Positions 8,068 through 17,270 of a DNA stretch of 64,000 nucleotides are shown piece after piece. Source of the DNA: Consotaella salsifontis (GTDB taxonomy: Bacteria > Pseudomonadota > Alphaproteobacteria > Rhizobiales > Rhizobiaceae); the NCBI RefSeq assembly GCF_900167365.1, contig NZ_FUXL01000002.1, forward strand, positions 124,001 to 188,000. The letters are read 5' to 3'. Positions within the stretch are counted from its first letter, which is position 1. Every line of letters starts with the position of its first letter. The position numbers were made by a program, and so were the translations under genes. The notes under the pieces were generated by a model. The model saw only the letters and a program-made list of their open reading frames with translations. It was not told where the DNA came from and did not search any database.

Positions 8068-10224
8068 ATGCTGGACGAGCTGGACGCGCGGGTGTCGTCC
8101 CTGACCCTGGACGGATGGGCAGCGGTGCGGAGCAGCTGCGTCGTGCCTCTTTCCCGTGCCGAATTTGATGCCTCCCGGCTCATCGCCCTCAGGGAGGCGC
8201 TCGCTTTCGCGCGGGCGAAGAGCCCCTTCTACGGCATTCGCGGCGATTGGCCTGAGGATGGTCTCACGAGCCTCGCGGACCTGTCCCGCTGGCCATTCAC
8301 GAACGCAGGAGACCTTCTTCGGGACGATCCGCCGCTCGCGGCCGTGGCGAGCCGCGACATCTCCCGGCTGGTTACATTGCCGACTTCCGGAACGACCGGC
8401 AGGCCGAAGCGCGTCCCCTTCACCGCCGAAGATCTGGAAGCGACGATCGACTTCTTTCACCATGGCATGGCCCTGTTCACGCGCCCCGGCGACAGGGTGT
8501 TGATCGCGTTTCCGGCGAACCGCGCCGGCGGTGTCGGCGATGCCCTTGGCCGCGCGATGACGCGGCTCGGCGCTCATCCTTTGACCAGCGAAACGGGGCT
8601 CGCCGCCGAGGCGCTGGCGGCGCGGCTACGTTTGGAACGACCCGACGTCGTCGTCGGTTCGCCGATCCAGCTTCTCTCGGCCGCGCGCGTCTCGGTCGCC
8701 GATGGCGGACCACGAATCGGGGTTCGCGCCGCGCTCGCCAGCGCCGACGCCGTTCCGCCGGTGCTCGCCGACATTCTCGCGCAAAGCTGGGGCTGCGAGC
8801 TTCATGCCCATTGGGGCATGACGGAAATCGGCTTCGGCGGGGCCGTCGATTGCCATTTTCATCAGGGAATGCATCTGCGCGAAACCGATCTTCTCGCCGA
8901 GGTGGTCGATCCAGTTTCCGGCGCCGTCCTTCCTCCCGGCAGAGAGGGCGAGATCGTCATCACCACGCTGCGCCCGCGCGCCCTGCCGCTCGTACGCTAT
9001 CGCACCGGCGATCTCGGGCGCCTCGTCGATGGGCGCTGCCCATGCGGCTCGACGCTTCAGCGTCTGGTCCTGACAGGAGGTCGCATCGGCGGCGAGGTCA
9101 AGATCGGTGGCGACCGTCCTCTCACACTGTCGCGCCTCGACGGACTTCTTTTCGCCAACCCGAGAGTGAGCGATTTCGGTGCGGAGCTCGAGGGTGGCAG
9201 CCCTCCGACCCTGCGCATCCGCGTTGCCACGCCCGCCTCCTTGCGAGCACCTGAGCGATGCGACGAGGTTCGCACGGCACTTCGGAACGATCCCGTTGTC
9301 GGTGAAGCGGTGGCAACCGGCGCGCTCCACCTCGACGTGTCCCTCCTGGACCGCTCTCTCGCCTCCCACGCGGCGAAGCGTCGACTGGAGCGAACGGATG
9401 CCGCTTCCGGCGGACATTGGCCAAGCGCCGTGCTCTTCGACCTTGATGGCACGCTCATTCACTCCGCGCCGGATGTCGTCGCCGCGCTCAACATGGCGCT
9501 GATGAACCATGGTCATGGACCGCTGCCGTTTGAGACGGTCCAGCCGCTGATCGGTGGCGGCGCCGCCGCTCTGATCGATCGCGTTTTGGCCATCAAGGGC
9601 GCCGAACCGAAGGCGGCCGAGCGCGAAAGTCTTGTTGCGGACTATCTTCAGGCGCATCGGGCGCGAGATGGGCGCTCCACGAGGCTCATGGACGATGCGC
9701 TCGCAGTGCTCCGCGCGATCCGGTCGCGTGGAATCCTGACTGGAATTGTCACAGGAAAGCGACGCAATGACGCGCTTTCCGTCCTCGCCCGATTGCGCCT
9801 TCTCCAATTCATGGATGTCATTATCGCCGGTGACGATTGCGCCGTCGGGAAGCCTCGGCCGACCCCTCTCCTTCTCGCGTGCGAAGTCTTGAGGGTCGAT
9901 GCTGCGACCGCGATCTATGTGGGAGACAGCGAGGTCGATGTGGCTGCCGCGCGCGCGGCCTCAATGACCTCGGTGGTGGTTCGCGGTGGTTCCTGCGCTC
10001 GCCCTCTTGAGGCACTGGGAGCAACACGGATCATCGGGCGGCTGCGCGACCTGGAAAATGCGATGGAGTCGATTCATCGGGAAATGTCGGCGTCCGCCGT
10101 TGGCGCGCCAAAAGCGACCTTTGCTCACGGGGCGCCTGATCGAAAGCGAGATATAATGGAATTAACCGTTGGGCTTTGTCCGGATATCAAGCCAGATGCG
10201 GTGAAAGAGGAGATGAAAGCGTAG
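8068..10224 (+). CDS. AMP-dependent CoA ligase (DVU_1553 family) fused to a HAD phosphatase
   Basis: A 718-residue fusion. Residues 1-440 form a PaaK-like acyl-adenylate/CoA ligase: the P-loop-like TSGTTGRPK at 106-114, HWGMTE at 248-253, YRTGDLG at 311-317 and the CxC-containing GRCPCGS at 322-328. Residues 452-665 are a HAD hydrolase of the phosphoglycolate phosphatase type, with DLDGT at 458-462, IVTGK near 568 and GDSEVD near 620. About 45 hydrophilic residues follow. Ligases of this class activate a carboxylate to its CoA thioester through an acyl-AMP, so the acid made by an aldehyde-oxidising molybdoenzyme would be a plausible substrate; that is inference. ATG at 8068 follows the trsS stop by one base with GGAGG just upstream. 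Last structural gene of the locus. Confidence 0.87.
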   Translation: MLDELDARVSSLTLDGWAAVRSSCVVPLSRAEFDASRLIALREALAFARAKSPFYGIRGDWPEDGLTSLADLSRWPFTNAGDLLRDDPPLAAVASRDISRLVTLPTSGTTGRPKRVPFTAEDLEATIDFFHHGMALFTRPGDRVLIAFPANRAGGVGDALGRAMTRLGAHPLTSETGLAAEALAARLRLERPDVVVGSPIQLLSAARVSVADGGPRIGVRAALASADAVPPVLADILAQSWGCELHAHWGMTEIGFGGAVDCHFHQGMHLRETDLLAEVVDPVSGAVLPPGREGEIVITTLRPRALPLVRYRTGDLGRLVDGRCPCGSTLQRLVLTGGRIGGEVKIGGDRPLTLSRLDGLLFANPRVSDFGAELEGGSPPTLRIRVATPASLRAPERCDEVRTALRNDPVVGEAVATGALHLDVSLLDRSLASHAAKRRLERTDAASGGHWPSAVLFDLDGTLIHSAPDVVAALNMALMNHGHGPLPFETVQPLIGGGAAALIDRVLAIKGAEPKAAERESLVADYLQAHRARDGRSTRLMDDALAVLRAIRSRGILTGIVTGKRRNDALSVLARLRLLQFMDVIIAGDDCAVGKPRPTPLLLACEVLRVDAATAIYVGDSEVDVAAARAASMTSVVVRGGSCARPLEALGATRIIGRLRDLENAMESIHREMSASAVGAPKATFAHGAPDRKRDIMELTVGLCPDIKPDAVKEEMKA

Positions 10225-10342
10225 AGACATCAGTATGTTGGGCGTCAGTTCGAACGAACCTTGTCATCAAGCCTGCCGAGGGGCTCTGTGTGAGCGAGCC
10301 GCTCGGGCGTTCGGACGACGCGCAGTGGGAGGAATTCGTTCG

Positions 10343-12118
10343 ATGCAGTCGATCGAAAAATACACTGGCGATTGTTGTCTCAGCAAACCCGGCGCCCTGG
10401 TGCCGGCGACGCAACGTTGCTTGACGTGCCCCAATTTCGAAGCCAGCGGCGATCCAGCGGTGAGCCACCGTCAGTTGACGACTGCAATGAACCCTATGGC
10501 GAGTCGAGACGCGCTGATCGCTGCCCGGCAGCGGTTTCTTAGTGATGGCGTCGTCCCGAGCGGCGTGCCCTTGCCGATCCTGCGATCGTGGCAGCGCAGC
10601 GCGGCCAAGGGCATCGAACTCGACAAGCGGCCGCTCGCGGACCTCCCGCAACGCGAGGAACTCCTTCGAGCGCTGGAGCGAAATGAGAACCTGGTTCAGG
10701 CGGCATGGGGTGAGATCGAATCCCTGTGTCGCGAGACGCAGGATTCAGGCGGCGTGGTCATTCTGACCGATCCCCAAGGCGTCGTCCTGATGCGCGTCGG
10801 CAGCACGTCGTTCGGCGAGCAGGCCGATGGAGTCGGACTTCATCCCGGCATGGACTGGGGCGAACCATCGGTCGGGACCAACGCCATCGGTACGGCATTG
10901 GCTGAAGGCTATGCCATCTCGATCATCGGCGCCGAGCACTTCCTGACCGTCCACAGCGTCCTCAGCTGTTCCGCAGCACCCATCATCGACCCCAGCGGCA
11001 GGATCGCCGGCGCACTGGATCTATCAACCACCGCGCAAATCCCTCATGCCTATTCCCTCGCGCTCATCCGCCGTTCCGTCGAGCAGATCGAGCGCCGGCT
11101 GTTCGAGCGGCAGTGCGGCCGCCAGGAACAGATGCGCCTTCACTCTAATCCTTATCTGGTGGGCGGTCCGCACGAGGGATTGCTCGCCTTCGATGGCGAT
11201 CGCCTGACCGGCGCGAACAGGAACGCCATCGATCTGCTCAATCTTTCCTGGTCCGACATCGGGATCATCCGCTTCGGCCAGCTCTTCTCCGTGCAGCATG
11301 GCAGCATCCAGCGCAACGCCAGCTCCGATGACTGCATCGTGCAGACGACCAGTGGCTCGACCCTCTTCGCCCGGATGCATTCGCCGCCCAAAGCCGTGCC
11401 GAAGGCGCCGGACGCCCCGCCCAGCAAGGAGGAGCGTCCCGCATCGGGGGAGCGAGCGGAGGGCGAGCCGAGAGTGCAGGAGGTTCTTGAGCGGCTGCTA
11501 TCCACCTGTCCGCCCGGAACGTTGCGCCTGCGCCGGTTCAAGGCGGGCCATCTCATCTATGGTTCCGACGAAATGGACAGTGGCGAGGAGGCGCTTCTCA
11601 TCATTCGCAGCGGCCAGCTTCGGTGCTTCAGCTCCTTCGAAAGCCGCGAACTCACGCTGTTCATGCTGAACAGCGGCGACGCCATGATGATCCACTCGGA
11701 TACGATGCTGGAGGTCAAGAAGGATTGCGAAGTCGTGTCGCTGCGGCAATCGACGTTCCATCGACTCGCCGAGGAGCATCCGCCATTCGCCCTTGCGGTC
11801 ATGCCGGCGATCGAGCGCATCCTGCGGCGGTCGATCAAGATGAACGAGGCCATGGCGTTCCACAGCGTCAAGTATCGGCTGGTCCGAACGCTTTGCGACG
11901 CGGCCGATCGCGAAGGGCGGCGAACCAGCCAGGGTGTCATTCTGGAAACGGCGCCCAGTCTCGAAGACCTTGCGATGCAGATCGGCGCCGCGCGCCAATC
12001 AGTCTCGACGGCGCTTGCCGAACTCATCCGCGGCGGACTTGTCTCACGCATCGGCGCCAGCTCCATGCTGATCCCCAGCGTCAGAAAGCTGAAGGCCGAG
12101 CTCGACTCGTTGCGCTGA
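10343..12118 (+). CDS. Transcription regulator: AcoR-like GAF region fused to a CRP-like cNMP/winged-helix half
   Basis: A 591-residue regulator. ATG at 10343 is preferred over an in-frame ATG at 10235 because GGAGG (10328-10332) stands ten bases before it. The N-terminus has a cysteine group (C11, C12, C26, C29). Residues ~55-265 match the sensory part of AcoR-type activators (PILRSWQRS, GMDWGEPSVGTNAIGTAL, HFLTVHSVLSCSAAPI). A PAS-like stretch follows at ~270-345. The AAA+ sigma54 and Fis-type domains of AcoR are absent; instead residues ~385-591 resemble CRP/FNR (beta-roll, dimer helix, winged helix with LEDLAMQIGAARQSVSTALAEL). It is therefore probably a sigma70-type regulator using a GAF-borne signal. 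It lies 118 bp after the molybdoenzyme locus and is the obvious candidate regulator. Confidence 0.85.
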   Translation: MQSIEKYTGDCCLSKPGALVPATQRCLTCPNFEASGDPAVSHRQLTTAMNPMASRDALIAARQRFLSDGVVPSGVPLPILRSWQRSAAKGIELDKRPLADLPQREELLRALERNENLVQAAWGEIESLCRETQDSGGVVILTDPQGVVLMRVGSTSFGEQADGVGLHPGMDWGEPSVGTNAIGTALAEGYAISIIGAEHFLTVHSVLSCSAAPIIDPSGRIAGALDLSTTAQIPHAYSLALIRRSVEQIERRLFERQCGRQEQMRLHSNPYLVGGPHEGLLAFDGDRLTGANRNAIDLLNLSWSDIGIIRFGQLFSVQHGSIQRNASSDDCIVQTTSGSTLFARMHSPPKAVPKAPDAPPSKEERPASGERAEGEPRVQEVLERLLSTCPPGTLRLRRFKAGHLIYGSDEMDSGEEALLIIRSGQLRCFSSFESRELTLFMLNSGDAMMIHSDTMLEVKKDCEVVSLRQSTFHRLAEEHPPFALAVMPAIERILRRSIKMNEAMAFHSVKYRLVRTLCDAADREGRRTSQGVILETAPSLEDLAMQIGAARQSVSTALAELIRGGLVSRIGASSMLIPSVRKLKAELDSLR

Positions 12119-12299
12119 GCAGGTTCAGCGCCTTGTTTCTTGCGCCCCTCTCTCACTGACGCCGATCAGGCTGTCCCGACTGATCGGTCGGATCGTGGAC
12201 ATGCATTTCTCTCGACAAGTCGTCCTCGGAAGGCGCAAATCCTGCCGCCGCCTCCCGAAGCCGCGTGCTGTCGAGGCTGGCAGTTTTCTGGAGGTTCCC

Positions 12300-13439
12300 A
12301 TGCTCACCTTGCCGCGTCCCGCAGCCATCACGGACAGCGAAAGACGACAAAGGCTGGATCAGCTTCGATCGGCGATGGAGCGCGAGGGCCTGTCGGCGCT
12401 TCTGCTCGGCTCCACCGCCAGCCTTCGCTATTTCACGGGTCTCAGCTGGCACCCCAGCGAAAGGCTTCTTGGCGCACTGGTCACGGCAGAGACGTTGACC
12501 TATATCGCGCCCGGCTTTGAGGTGAGCCGCGTCGAAAGCCTTCCCCATCTTTCCGGCGAGATCAGAGCCTGGCAGGAAGACGAAAACCCCGCCACCCTCG
12601 TTCGTGAGCTCGCGAGGCCGTCCGGCCGCCTCGCCCTGGATGATGCACTTCCGCTCTCCGCCTATCATGCGCTCGCAGCAGCCTTCGGCTCGGAGCGACT
12701 GGTGGACGCCTCGCCGCTGCTGCGGGGATTGCGACTGACGAAATCGCCGGCCGAGATCGCCCTCCTGGCGTACGGCATAGCCGTGACGCTGGAGGTCCAG
12801 CGGCGCGCTCACAGGCTGATGGCGCCGGGCATCCGCGCGTCGGAGGTGGTGCACTTCATAGACGAGCAACACCGTGAACTCGCCGGCTCGCCGAGCACGT
12901 TCTGCATTGTCTCCTTCGGCGCCGCCACGGCGCTTCCCCATGGCGCTGAGGGCGACCAGGTACTGGAGCCGGATGATCCCATCCTCGTGGACACGGGAAC
13001 GGAGATCGACGGCTACCAGTCCGATCTGACGCGCACCTACGTGCTCGACGACCCGACGCCCGATTTCGAACGCATCTGGACGATCGAGCGGCAGGCGCAA
13101 CAGGCCGTCTTCGAAGCCGCCCACCTGGGCGCTCCCGCCTCCGCGCTGGACGACGCGGCGCGCGCCGTTCTATCCGCGCATGGCCTCGGCCCCGACTATC
13201 AGCTCCCCGGCCTACCCCACAGGGCGGGGCACGGACTCGGGCTCGAAATCCACGAGTCTCCGTTCATCGTGCGCGGCAACGCCCAACCCCTTCGACAGGG
13301 TATGTGCTTCTCCAACGAGCCGATGATCGTCGTTCCAGGCCGCTTTGGCGTCCGTTTGGAAGACGCCATGCACATGACCGAGGAGGGACCATGCTGGTTC
13401 ACAAGCCCAGCCAAGAGTCCGACGGAGCCGTTCGCGTGA
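12300..13439 (+). CDS. M24-family metallopeptidase (Xaa-Pro aminopeptidase-like)
   Basis: A 379-residue protein with a creatinase-type N-terminal domain (residues 1-140) and a pita-bread M24 domain. Metal ligands are visible in DTGTEIDGYQSDLTRT (the Asp pair, about 230-245), HRAGHGLGLEIHE (His, about 310-322), FSNEPMI (Glu, about 340) and a final Glu in VRLEDAMH. These enzymes cleave Xaa-Pro bonds in small peptides or, in some members, hydrolyse non-peptide substrates. ATG at 12300 is preferred to a GTG at 12195 because GGAGG lies five bases upstream. It follows the GAF-CRP regulator by 181 bp on the same strand; no functional link to the molybdoenzyme locus can be read from the sequence. Confidence 0.87.
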   Translation: MLTLPRPAAITDSERRQRLDQLRSAMEREGLSALLLGSTASLRYFTGLSWHPSERLLGALVTAETLTYIAPGFEVSRVESLPHLSGEIRAWQEDENPATLVRELARPSGRLALDDALPLSAYHALAAAFGSERLVDASPLLRGLRLTKSPAEIALLAYGIAVTLEVQRRAHRLMAPGIRASEVVHFIDEQHRELAGSPSTFCIVSFGAATALPHGAEGDQVLEPDDPILVDTGTEIDGYQSDLTRTYVLDDPTPDFERIWTIERQAQQAVFEAAHLGAPASALDDAARAVLSAHGLGPDYQLPGLPHRAGHGLGLEIHESPFIVRGNAQPLRQGMCFSNEPMIVVPGRFGVRLEDAMHMTEEGPCWFTSPAKSPTEPFA

Positions 13440-13540
13440 CGGCATTCAGCCGAAGCGGCTGGCGAAAATCGCGCTAAGCTCTGCTTAAATTGTCGTTCAC
13501 TGCTTTGTGCTCTGCTCTGCCATGAAGGGTGGACAGGGCG

Positions 13541-15280
13541 ATGGCACAAACAATCAGTCATCTGCTTTCAGCTAGACAGCAAAACGCTGTTGCGATTGCG
13601 TTCGGCTGCGCCATTTTCGTCGCGCTGGTCCTTGTCGCCGCGGTCGTCGGGCTCTTTGAGCTCGATGCGACCCTCGCCAGCGAGAGTCGGCGCCTGCTCG
13701 CCCCCTTCGAGGAGACGCGGGACCATGTCGACGCCGCGTTTGCAAGGCTGAGGCAAGAGGCCAGTGCGGAGCCATGCTCGGCCGAATTCCGCGACCAGAT
13801 GCAGAAGATCGCGTTTCTGCCGGATGGGCTCAACCAGTTCTTCTACGCGCCCGACGGTCGATTGACCTGTGCGTCGAGCGGCGCCCGCTTCTCCCCAACC
13901 ATCGATCTCGGGCCGCCGGACTACGTCGTCGACAATGCCGCGCAACGGAGAGCCGTATGGCTCGATCGCGACCTGTCACCGATCGGATTGGAAGAAGCAG
14001 CGGCCTCCATTATCGCGGACGATCTCTACGCCGTCGCCATTCCCAAGCGGCTGAGCGCACCTGCGATGAAGCCGCTTGGGTTCGAGTTCTTCGTTCCCGA
14101 TTCCTTCGGGAAGAAGCGCCATTACGGCGGCGATCGTGGACTTTTGGAGCGCGCCGAGGCGGCAGAGCGCAGCGCGTTCCGGTTCATCGATCTGGTCCTC
14201 TACAGGACGATCTGTTCCAAAGCGGAGATCTGCGTCGCCCTGGAAGCCCCTCTTCTGCCCATCGCCCTCTCGTCGAGAGGCTATGTTGCGGTGGTTCTGC
14301 TGATCGCGGGCATTGCAGGCTTTGGCGCCGGCCCGTCGGCACGGGATTTCTTGCTCCGGCGGCTGTCGTTCGAAGCGCGCTTTCTGCGGCACCTCAACCT
14401 CGACTCCCTGATCTGCGCCTATCAGCCGCTCATGGATCTTCGCACCAACGAGATCATGGGTTGCGAGGTGCTCGCTCGCTGGCGCGACGTCGATGGCTCG
14501 CTGGTCATGCCCGGCCGGTTTCTTCCTCTGATCGAGGCGCGAAACCTCACGCGGCCCTTCACCAGGCTCGTCGTGGCGAAGGCCTATGCGGAGTTGAACC
14601 GGACGCTGCCGACGATCCGGCGCCTGTCCATCACCTTCAACATCTCGCCGCGGGATCTCGACGCCAACTGGTTGCTGGCGGTCTTCAAGGAGTTCCTCGA
14701 GAGCGCCGATAGGTTCGAGATCATCATCGAGCTGGTGGAAAGCGAAACGGTCGACGTGCCGGCGGCTCAACGAGAGATCCAGAGACTGCGCTGGGCCGGG
14801 ATCAAGACCTATATCGACGATTTCGGCACCGGCTATTCCAGCATTCACAATCTCGCGGCTCTTTCCGTGGACGGCGTCAAGCTGGATCGGGCCTTCGCCA
14901 TGGCCCATGACGGCAGCGTAACCGCACGAATGCTGACCCACGCTGTTGAGATGATTCAATCATCGGGACGGATTGTCGTGGTCGAGGGCGTGGAAACGGC
15001 GGAGAGGCTCGCGCAGCTGCGACAGATCACCCCGCCGATCGATCTCGTTCAGGGGTTCTACATCTCCCGCCCGGTCAGCATCGATCTTTTCGCGTCGCAG
15101 GTCCTTGCCGAGCAGACACAAAAGTCCGCCGGCGTGGCGCACATTTCCGAGGCATCAGAACATCAAGGCGCGGCCGCCCAGATGACGGGCGGGGTAGCGA
15201 GCGCAGCACATGAGGACAGATCGCCGCCCCACTCCCTCGAAGTGGTCAGGCGTTCAGGAAGTCCTGCCTCGCAGGCGTAA
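13541..15280 (+). CDS. Membrane c-di-GMP phosphodiesterase with periplasmic CSS-type domain and EAL domain
   Basis: A 579-residue inner-membrane protein. TM1 spans about residues 16-38 and TM2 about 245-263, with a periplasmic domain between them that contains two cysteine sites (PCSAEF and TCASSG), as in CSS-motif sensors where a disulfide controls activity. The cytoplasmic EAL domain follows (about 275-530). Catalytic and metal-binding segments are intact: EVLARW, NISPRDL, ELVESE, DDFGTGYSS, KLDRAF, VVVEGVET and QGFYISRP. It should hydrolyse c-di-GMP to pGpG under periplasmic redox control; that is inferred from the family. ATG at 13541 is used; a GTG lies four codons upstream. The 3' end overlaps the convergent kdgF by 35 bases. 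Confidence 0.86.
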   Translation: MAQTISHLLSARQQNAVAIAFGCAIFVALVLVAAVVGLFELDATLASESRRLLAPFEETRDHVDAAFARLRQEASAEPCSAEFRDQMQKIAFLPDGLNQFFYAPDGRLTCASSGARFSPTIDLGPPDYVVDNAAQRRAVWLDRDLSPIGLEEAAASIIADDLYAVAIPKRLSAPAMKPLGFEFFVPDSFGKKRHYGGDRGLLERAEAAERSAFRFIDLVLYRTICSKAEICVALEAPLLPIALSSRGYVAVVLLIAGIAGFGAGPSARDFLLRRLSFEARFLRHLNLDSLICAYQPLMDLRTNEIMGCEVLARWRDVDGSLVMPGRFLPLIEARNLTRPFTRLVVAKAYAELNRTLPTIRRLSITFNISPRDLDANWLLAVFKEFLESADRFEIIIELVESETVDVPAAQREIQRLRWAGIKTYIDDFGTGYSSIHNLAALSVDGVKLDRAFAMAHDGSVTARMLTHAVEMIQSSGRIVVVEGVETAERLAQLRQITPPIDLVQGFYISRPVSIDLFASQVLAEQTQKSAGVAHISEASEHQGAAAQMTGGVASAAHEDRSPPHSLEVVRRSGSPASQA

Positions 15281-15581
15281 AGACGTCGATGAGCGTTCCA
15301 GCCTCGATGACCCGGCAGCCATGGACGACATTGGACGGCATGATCAGCGAGTCGCCGGTGCCGACCTCGTATTTCGTGCCGTCGATTTCGAACTCGAAGC
15401 GGCCGCTCCGGACATAGGTCGACTGGACATGGGGATGCGAGTGCATCGCGCCGAAGCCGCCGTCGCGGAACTCCACCTCGACCACCATCATGTCAGACGT
15501 ATAGGCGAGGATTCTGCGTCTCGCCTTGCCGTCGACCTCGATCCAAGAGCCGGGGCCGCTTGCTTGCGCCGTCTCATTCAT
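15246..15581 (-). CDS. kdgF: Cupin protein KdgF (uronate ring-opening type)
   Basis: An 111-residue single-domain cupin. The first motif is HSHPHVQSTYV with a downstream Glu (GRFEFEIDG), and the second is SNVVHGCRV, giving the usual His/Gln metal set of KdgF. KdgF converts unsaturated or closed-ring uronates toward the linear keto forms used by the KDG pathway, which fits its place as last gene of the hexuronate operon. The ATG at 15581 overlaps the uxaA stop codon (TGATG), so the two are translationally coupled; a GTG one codon earlier is possible. Its 3' end overlaps the convergent EAL gene. Confidence 0.85.
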   Translation of the reverse strand: MNETAQASGPGSWIEVDGKARRRILAYTSDMMVVEVEFRDGGFGAMHSHPHVQSTYVRSGRFEFEIDGTKYEVGTGDSLIMPSNVVHGCRVIEAGTLIDVFTPARQDFLNA

Positions 15582-17104
15582 CACATCACCGCTCCAATTT
15601 GCCAGGGGATGAATTCCGCGTCGCCGTAGCCCAGCAGCTCCGATTTGGTCCGCTCGCCGGACGCCGTGGCGATCATCTTGTCGAAGATCGCGGCCCCTTT
15701 CTCCTCCAGCGATACGCCGTCAAGGATGTCGCCGCAATTGATGTCCATGTCGTCCTCCATCCGCCGATAGAGATCGGAGCTGGTGGCGAGTTTCAGCGAG
15801 GGGGCGGGCTTGCAGCCGAAAGCCGAGCCGCGTCCCGTGGTAAAGGCGATGAGATTGGCGCCGCTGGCCACTTGCCCGGTCGCCGACACAGGATCGTAGC
15901 CCGGCGAATCCATGAAGACGAGCCCATGGCCGTCGATGGCCTCGGCATAGTCGTAGACGCCGACCAGCGGGCTGGAGCCGGACTTGGCGACGGCGCCAAG
16001 CGACTTTTCGAGGATGGTGGTCAGGCCTCCGGCCTTGTTGCCCGGCGACGGGTTGTTGTCCATCTCCTGGTCGTTCTTGGCCGTATAGGCTTCCCACCAG
16101 GCGATCCGCGCCTTCAGCCGCTCAGCCACCGCGCCGCTTGCGGCGCGGTTGAGAAGCAGATGCTCGGCGCCGTAGATTTCGGGCGTTTCGGAGAGGATGG
16201 CGGTGCCCCCCTCCGCGACCAGCATGTCGGCGGCAACGCCGAGGGCCGGATTGGCCGTGATGCCCGAATATCCATCCGATCCACCGCACTGAAGCCCGAC
16301 CGTGATGTGGGACACAGACGCCGGTTGCCGCGTCGAGCGGTTCGCGACCGCGAGCAGCTCACGAACGGCCGCCAATCCCGCCTCGATGGATCGACGCGTT
16401 CCGCCTGTCTCCTGGATCGTCATCGTGCGGAAACGCTCGCCTTCCTCGATGCCGTAGCGCTCCTTCAGATGCGGAATCTGGAAGACCTCGCAGCCGAGGC
16501 CGACCAGAAGCACGGCGGCGAGATTGGGATTGGTCGCGTAGCCCCATTCGGTGCGCTCCAGGATGGCGTGTCCCTCCCCCTTGTTCGACATGCCGCAGCC
16601 CGTTCCGTGAACGAAGGCGACGACGCCGTCGACGTTGGGATAGTCGGCGAGAACCTCCGGGCGATTTGCGGCCTCGGCGATGAACCGGGCGACCGAGGCC
16701 GAGCAGTTTACGCTGGTAAGAATGCCGACATAGTTGCGGGTGCCGACACGGCCGCCGGGCCGGTGAAAGCCCTGAAACGTGCGGCCGAGAGCGGCGGGAG
16801 CCGACCAGGCGGTGTCTGCCGCCGCGCCGAGGGTACCGTGATCGAAGGACGCCATGCCGCAATTATGGACATGCACGTGGTCGCCGGCGGCGATGTCCGC
16901 CGTCGCCGAGCCAATGATTTGGCCAAACTTCAAGATCACCTCGCCTCTGGCGATTGAGCGAACGGCGACCTTGTGGCCCCTTGGAATGCGCTGGCGCGCA
17001 ACGACGCCCTCGACAGGCGTACCTTCCGCGATCGCATCGACGGCAATCACGACATTGTCCGCCTCATTGAGGCGAACGACGCGCGGGAGCTTGTTCTCGG
17101 TCAT
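15581..17104 (-). CDS. uxaA: Altronate dehydratase UxaA
   Basis: A 507-residue full-length member of the UxaA/GarD family. An N-terminal SAF-like segment (residues ~1-95, ending HVHVHNCGM) precedes the large catalytic domain with GRVGTRNYVGIL, HGTGCGM, LQCGGSDGYSGITANPA and GRGSAFGCKPAPSLK. The enzyme dehydrates D-altronate to 2-keto-3-deoxygluconate in galacturonate catabolism. GarD-type galactarate dehydratase is a close alternative, but linkage to uxaC and a TRAP transporter favours UxaA. It lies 166 bp behind the TRAP large subunit, with a stem-loop in the gap, so it may have an extra promoter. Confidence 0.9.
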   Translation of the reverse strand: MTENKLPRVVRLNEADNVVIAVDAIAEGTPVEGVVARQRIPRGHKVAVRSIARGEVILKFGQIIGSATADIAAGDHVHVHNCGMASFDHGTLGAAADTAWSAPAALGRTFQGFHRPGGRVGTRNYVGILTSVNCSASVARFIAEAANRPEVLADYPNVDGVVAFVHGTGCGMSNKGEGHAILERTEWGYATNPNLAAVLLVGLGCEVFQIPHLKERYGIEEGERFRTMTIQETGGTRRSIEAGLAAVRELLAVANRSTRQPASVSHITVGLQCGGSDGYSGITANPALGVAADMLVAEGGTAILSETPEIYGAEHLLLNRAASGAVAERLKARIAWWEAYTAKNDQEMDNNPSPGNKAGGLTTILEKSLGAVAKSGSSPLVGVYDYAEAIDGHGLVFMDSPGYDPVSATGQVASGANLIAFTTGRGSAFGCKPAPSLKLATSSDLYRRMEDDMDINCGDILDGVSLEEKGAAIFDKMIATASGERTKSELLGYGDAEFIPWQIGAVM

Positions 17105-17217
17105 GGTCTGCGATCTTTCATTGTCTTTGGTCCGGGGCCGCGTTCAAGAGCGGCAGTGGGTGCCGCGCGCATTCGCATCCTGACGCGATAAGAACCGACA
17201 GGCTCGACATGACGGCG

Positions 17218-17240
17218 CCCGCCGGCCAAAGGCCGACGGG
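17218..17240 (-). terminator. Stem-loop downstream of the TRAP large permease gene
   Basis: A 10-bp stem with one mismatch around an AAA loop (CCCGCCGGCC / GGCCGACGGG), starting about 30 bases after the minus-strand stop codon at 17271 and before uxaA. No clear T-run follows. It probably attenuates transcription or stabilises the upstream mRNA. Confidence 0.45.
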
Positions 17241-17270
17241 GCACCTACTCACCTTTGGATCGAACTCAGC

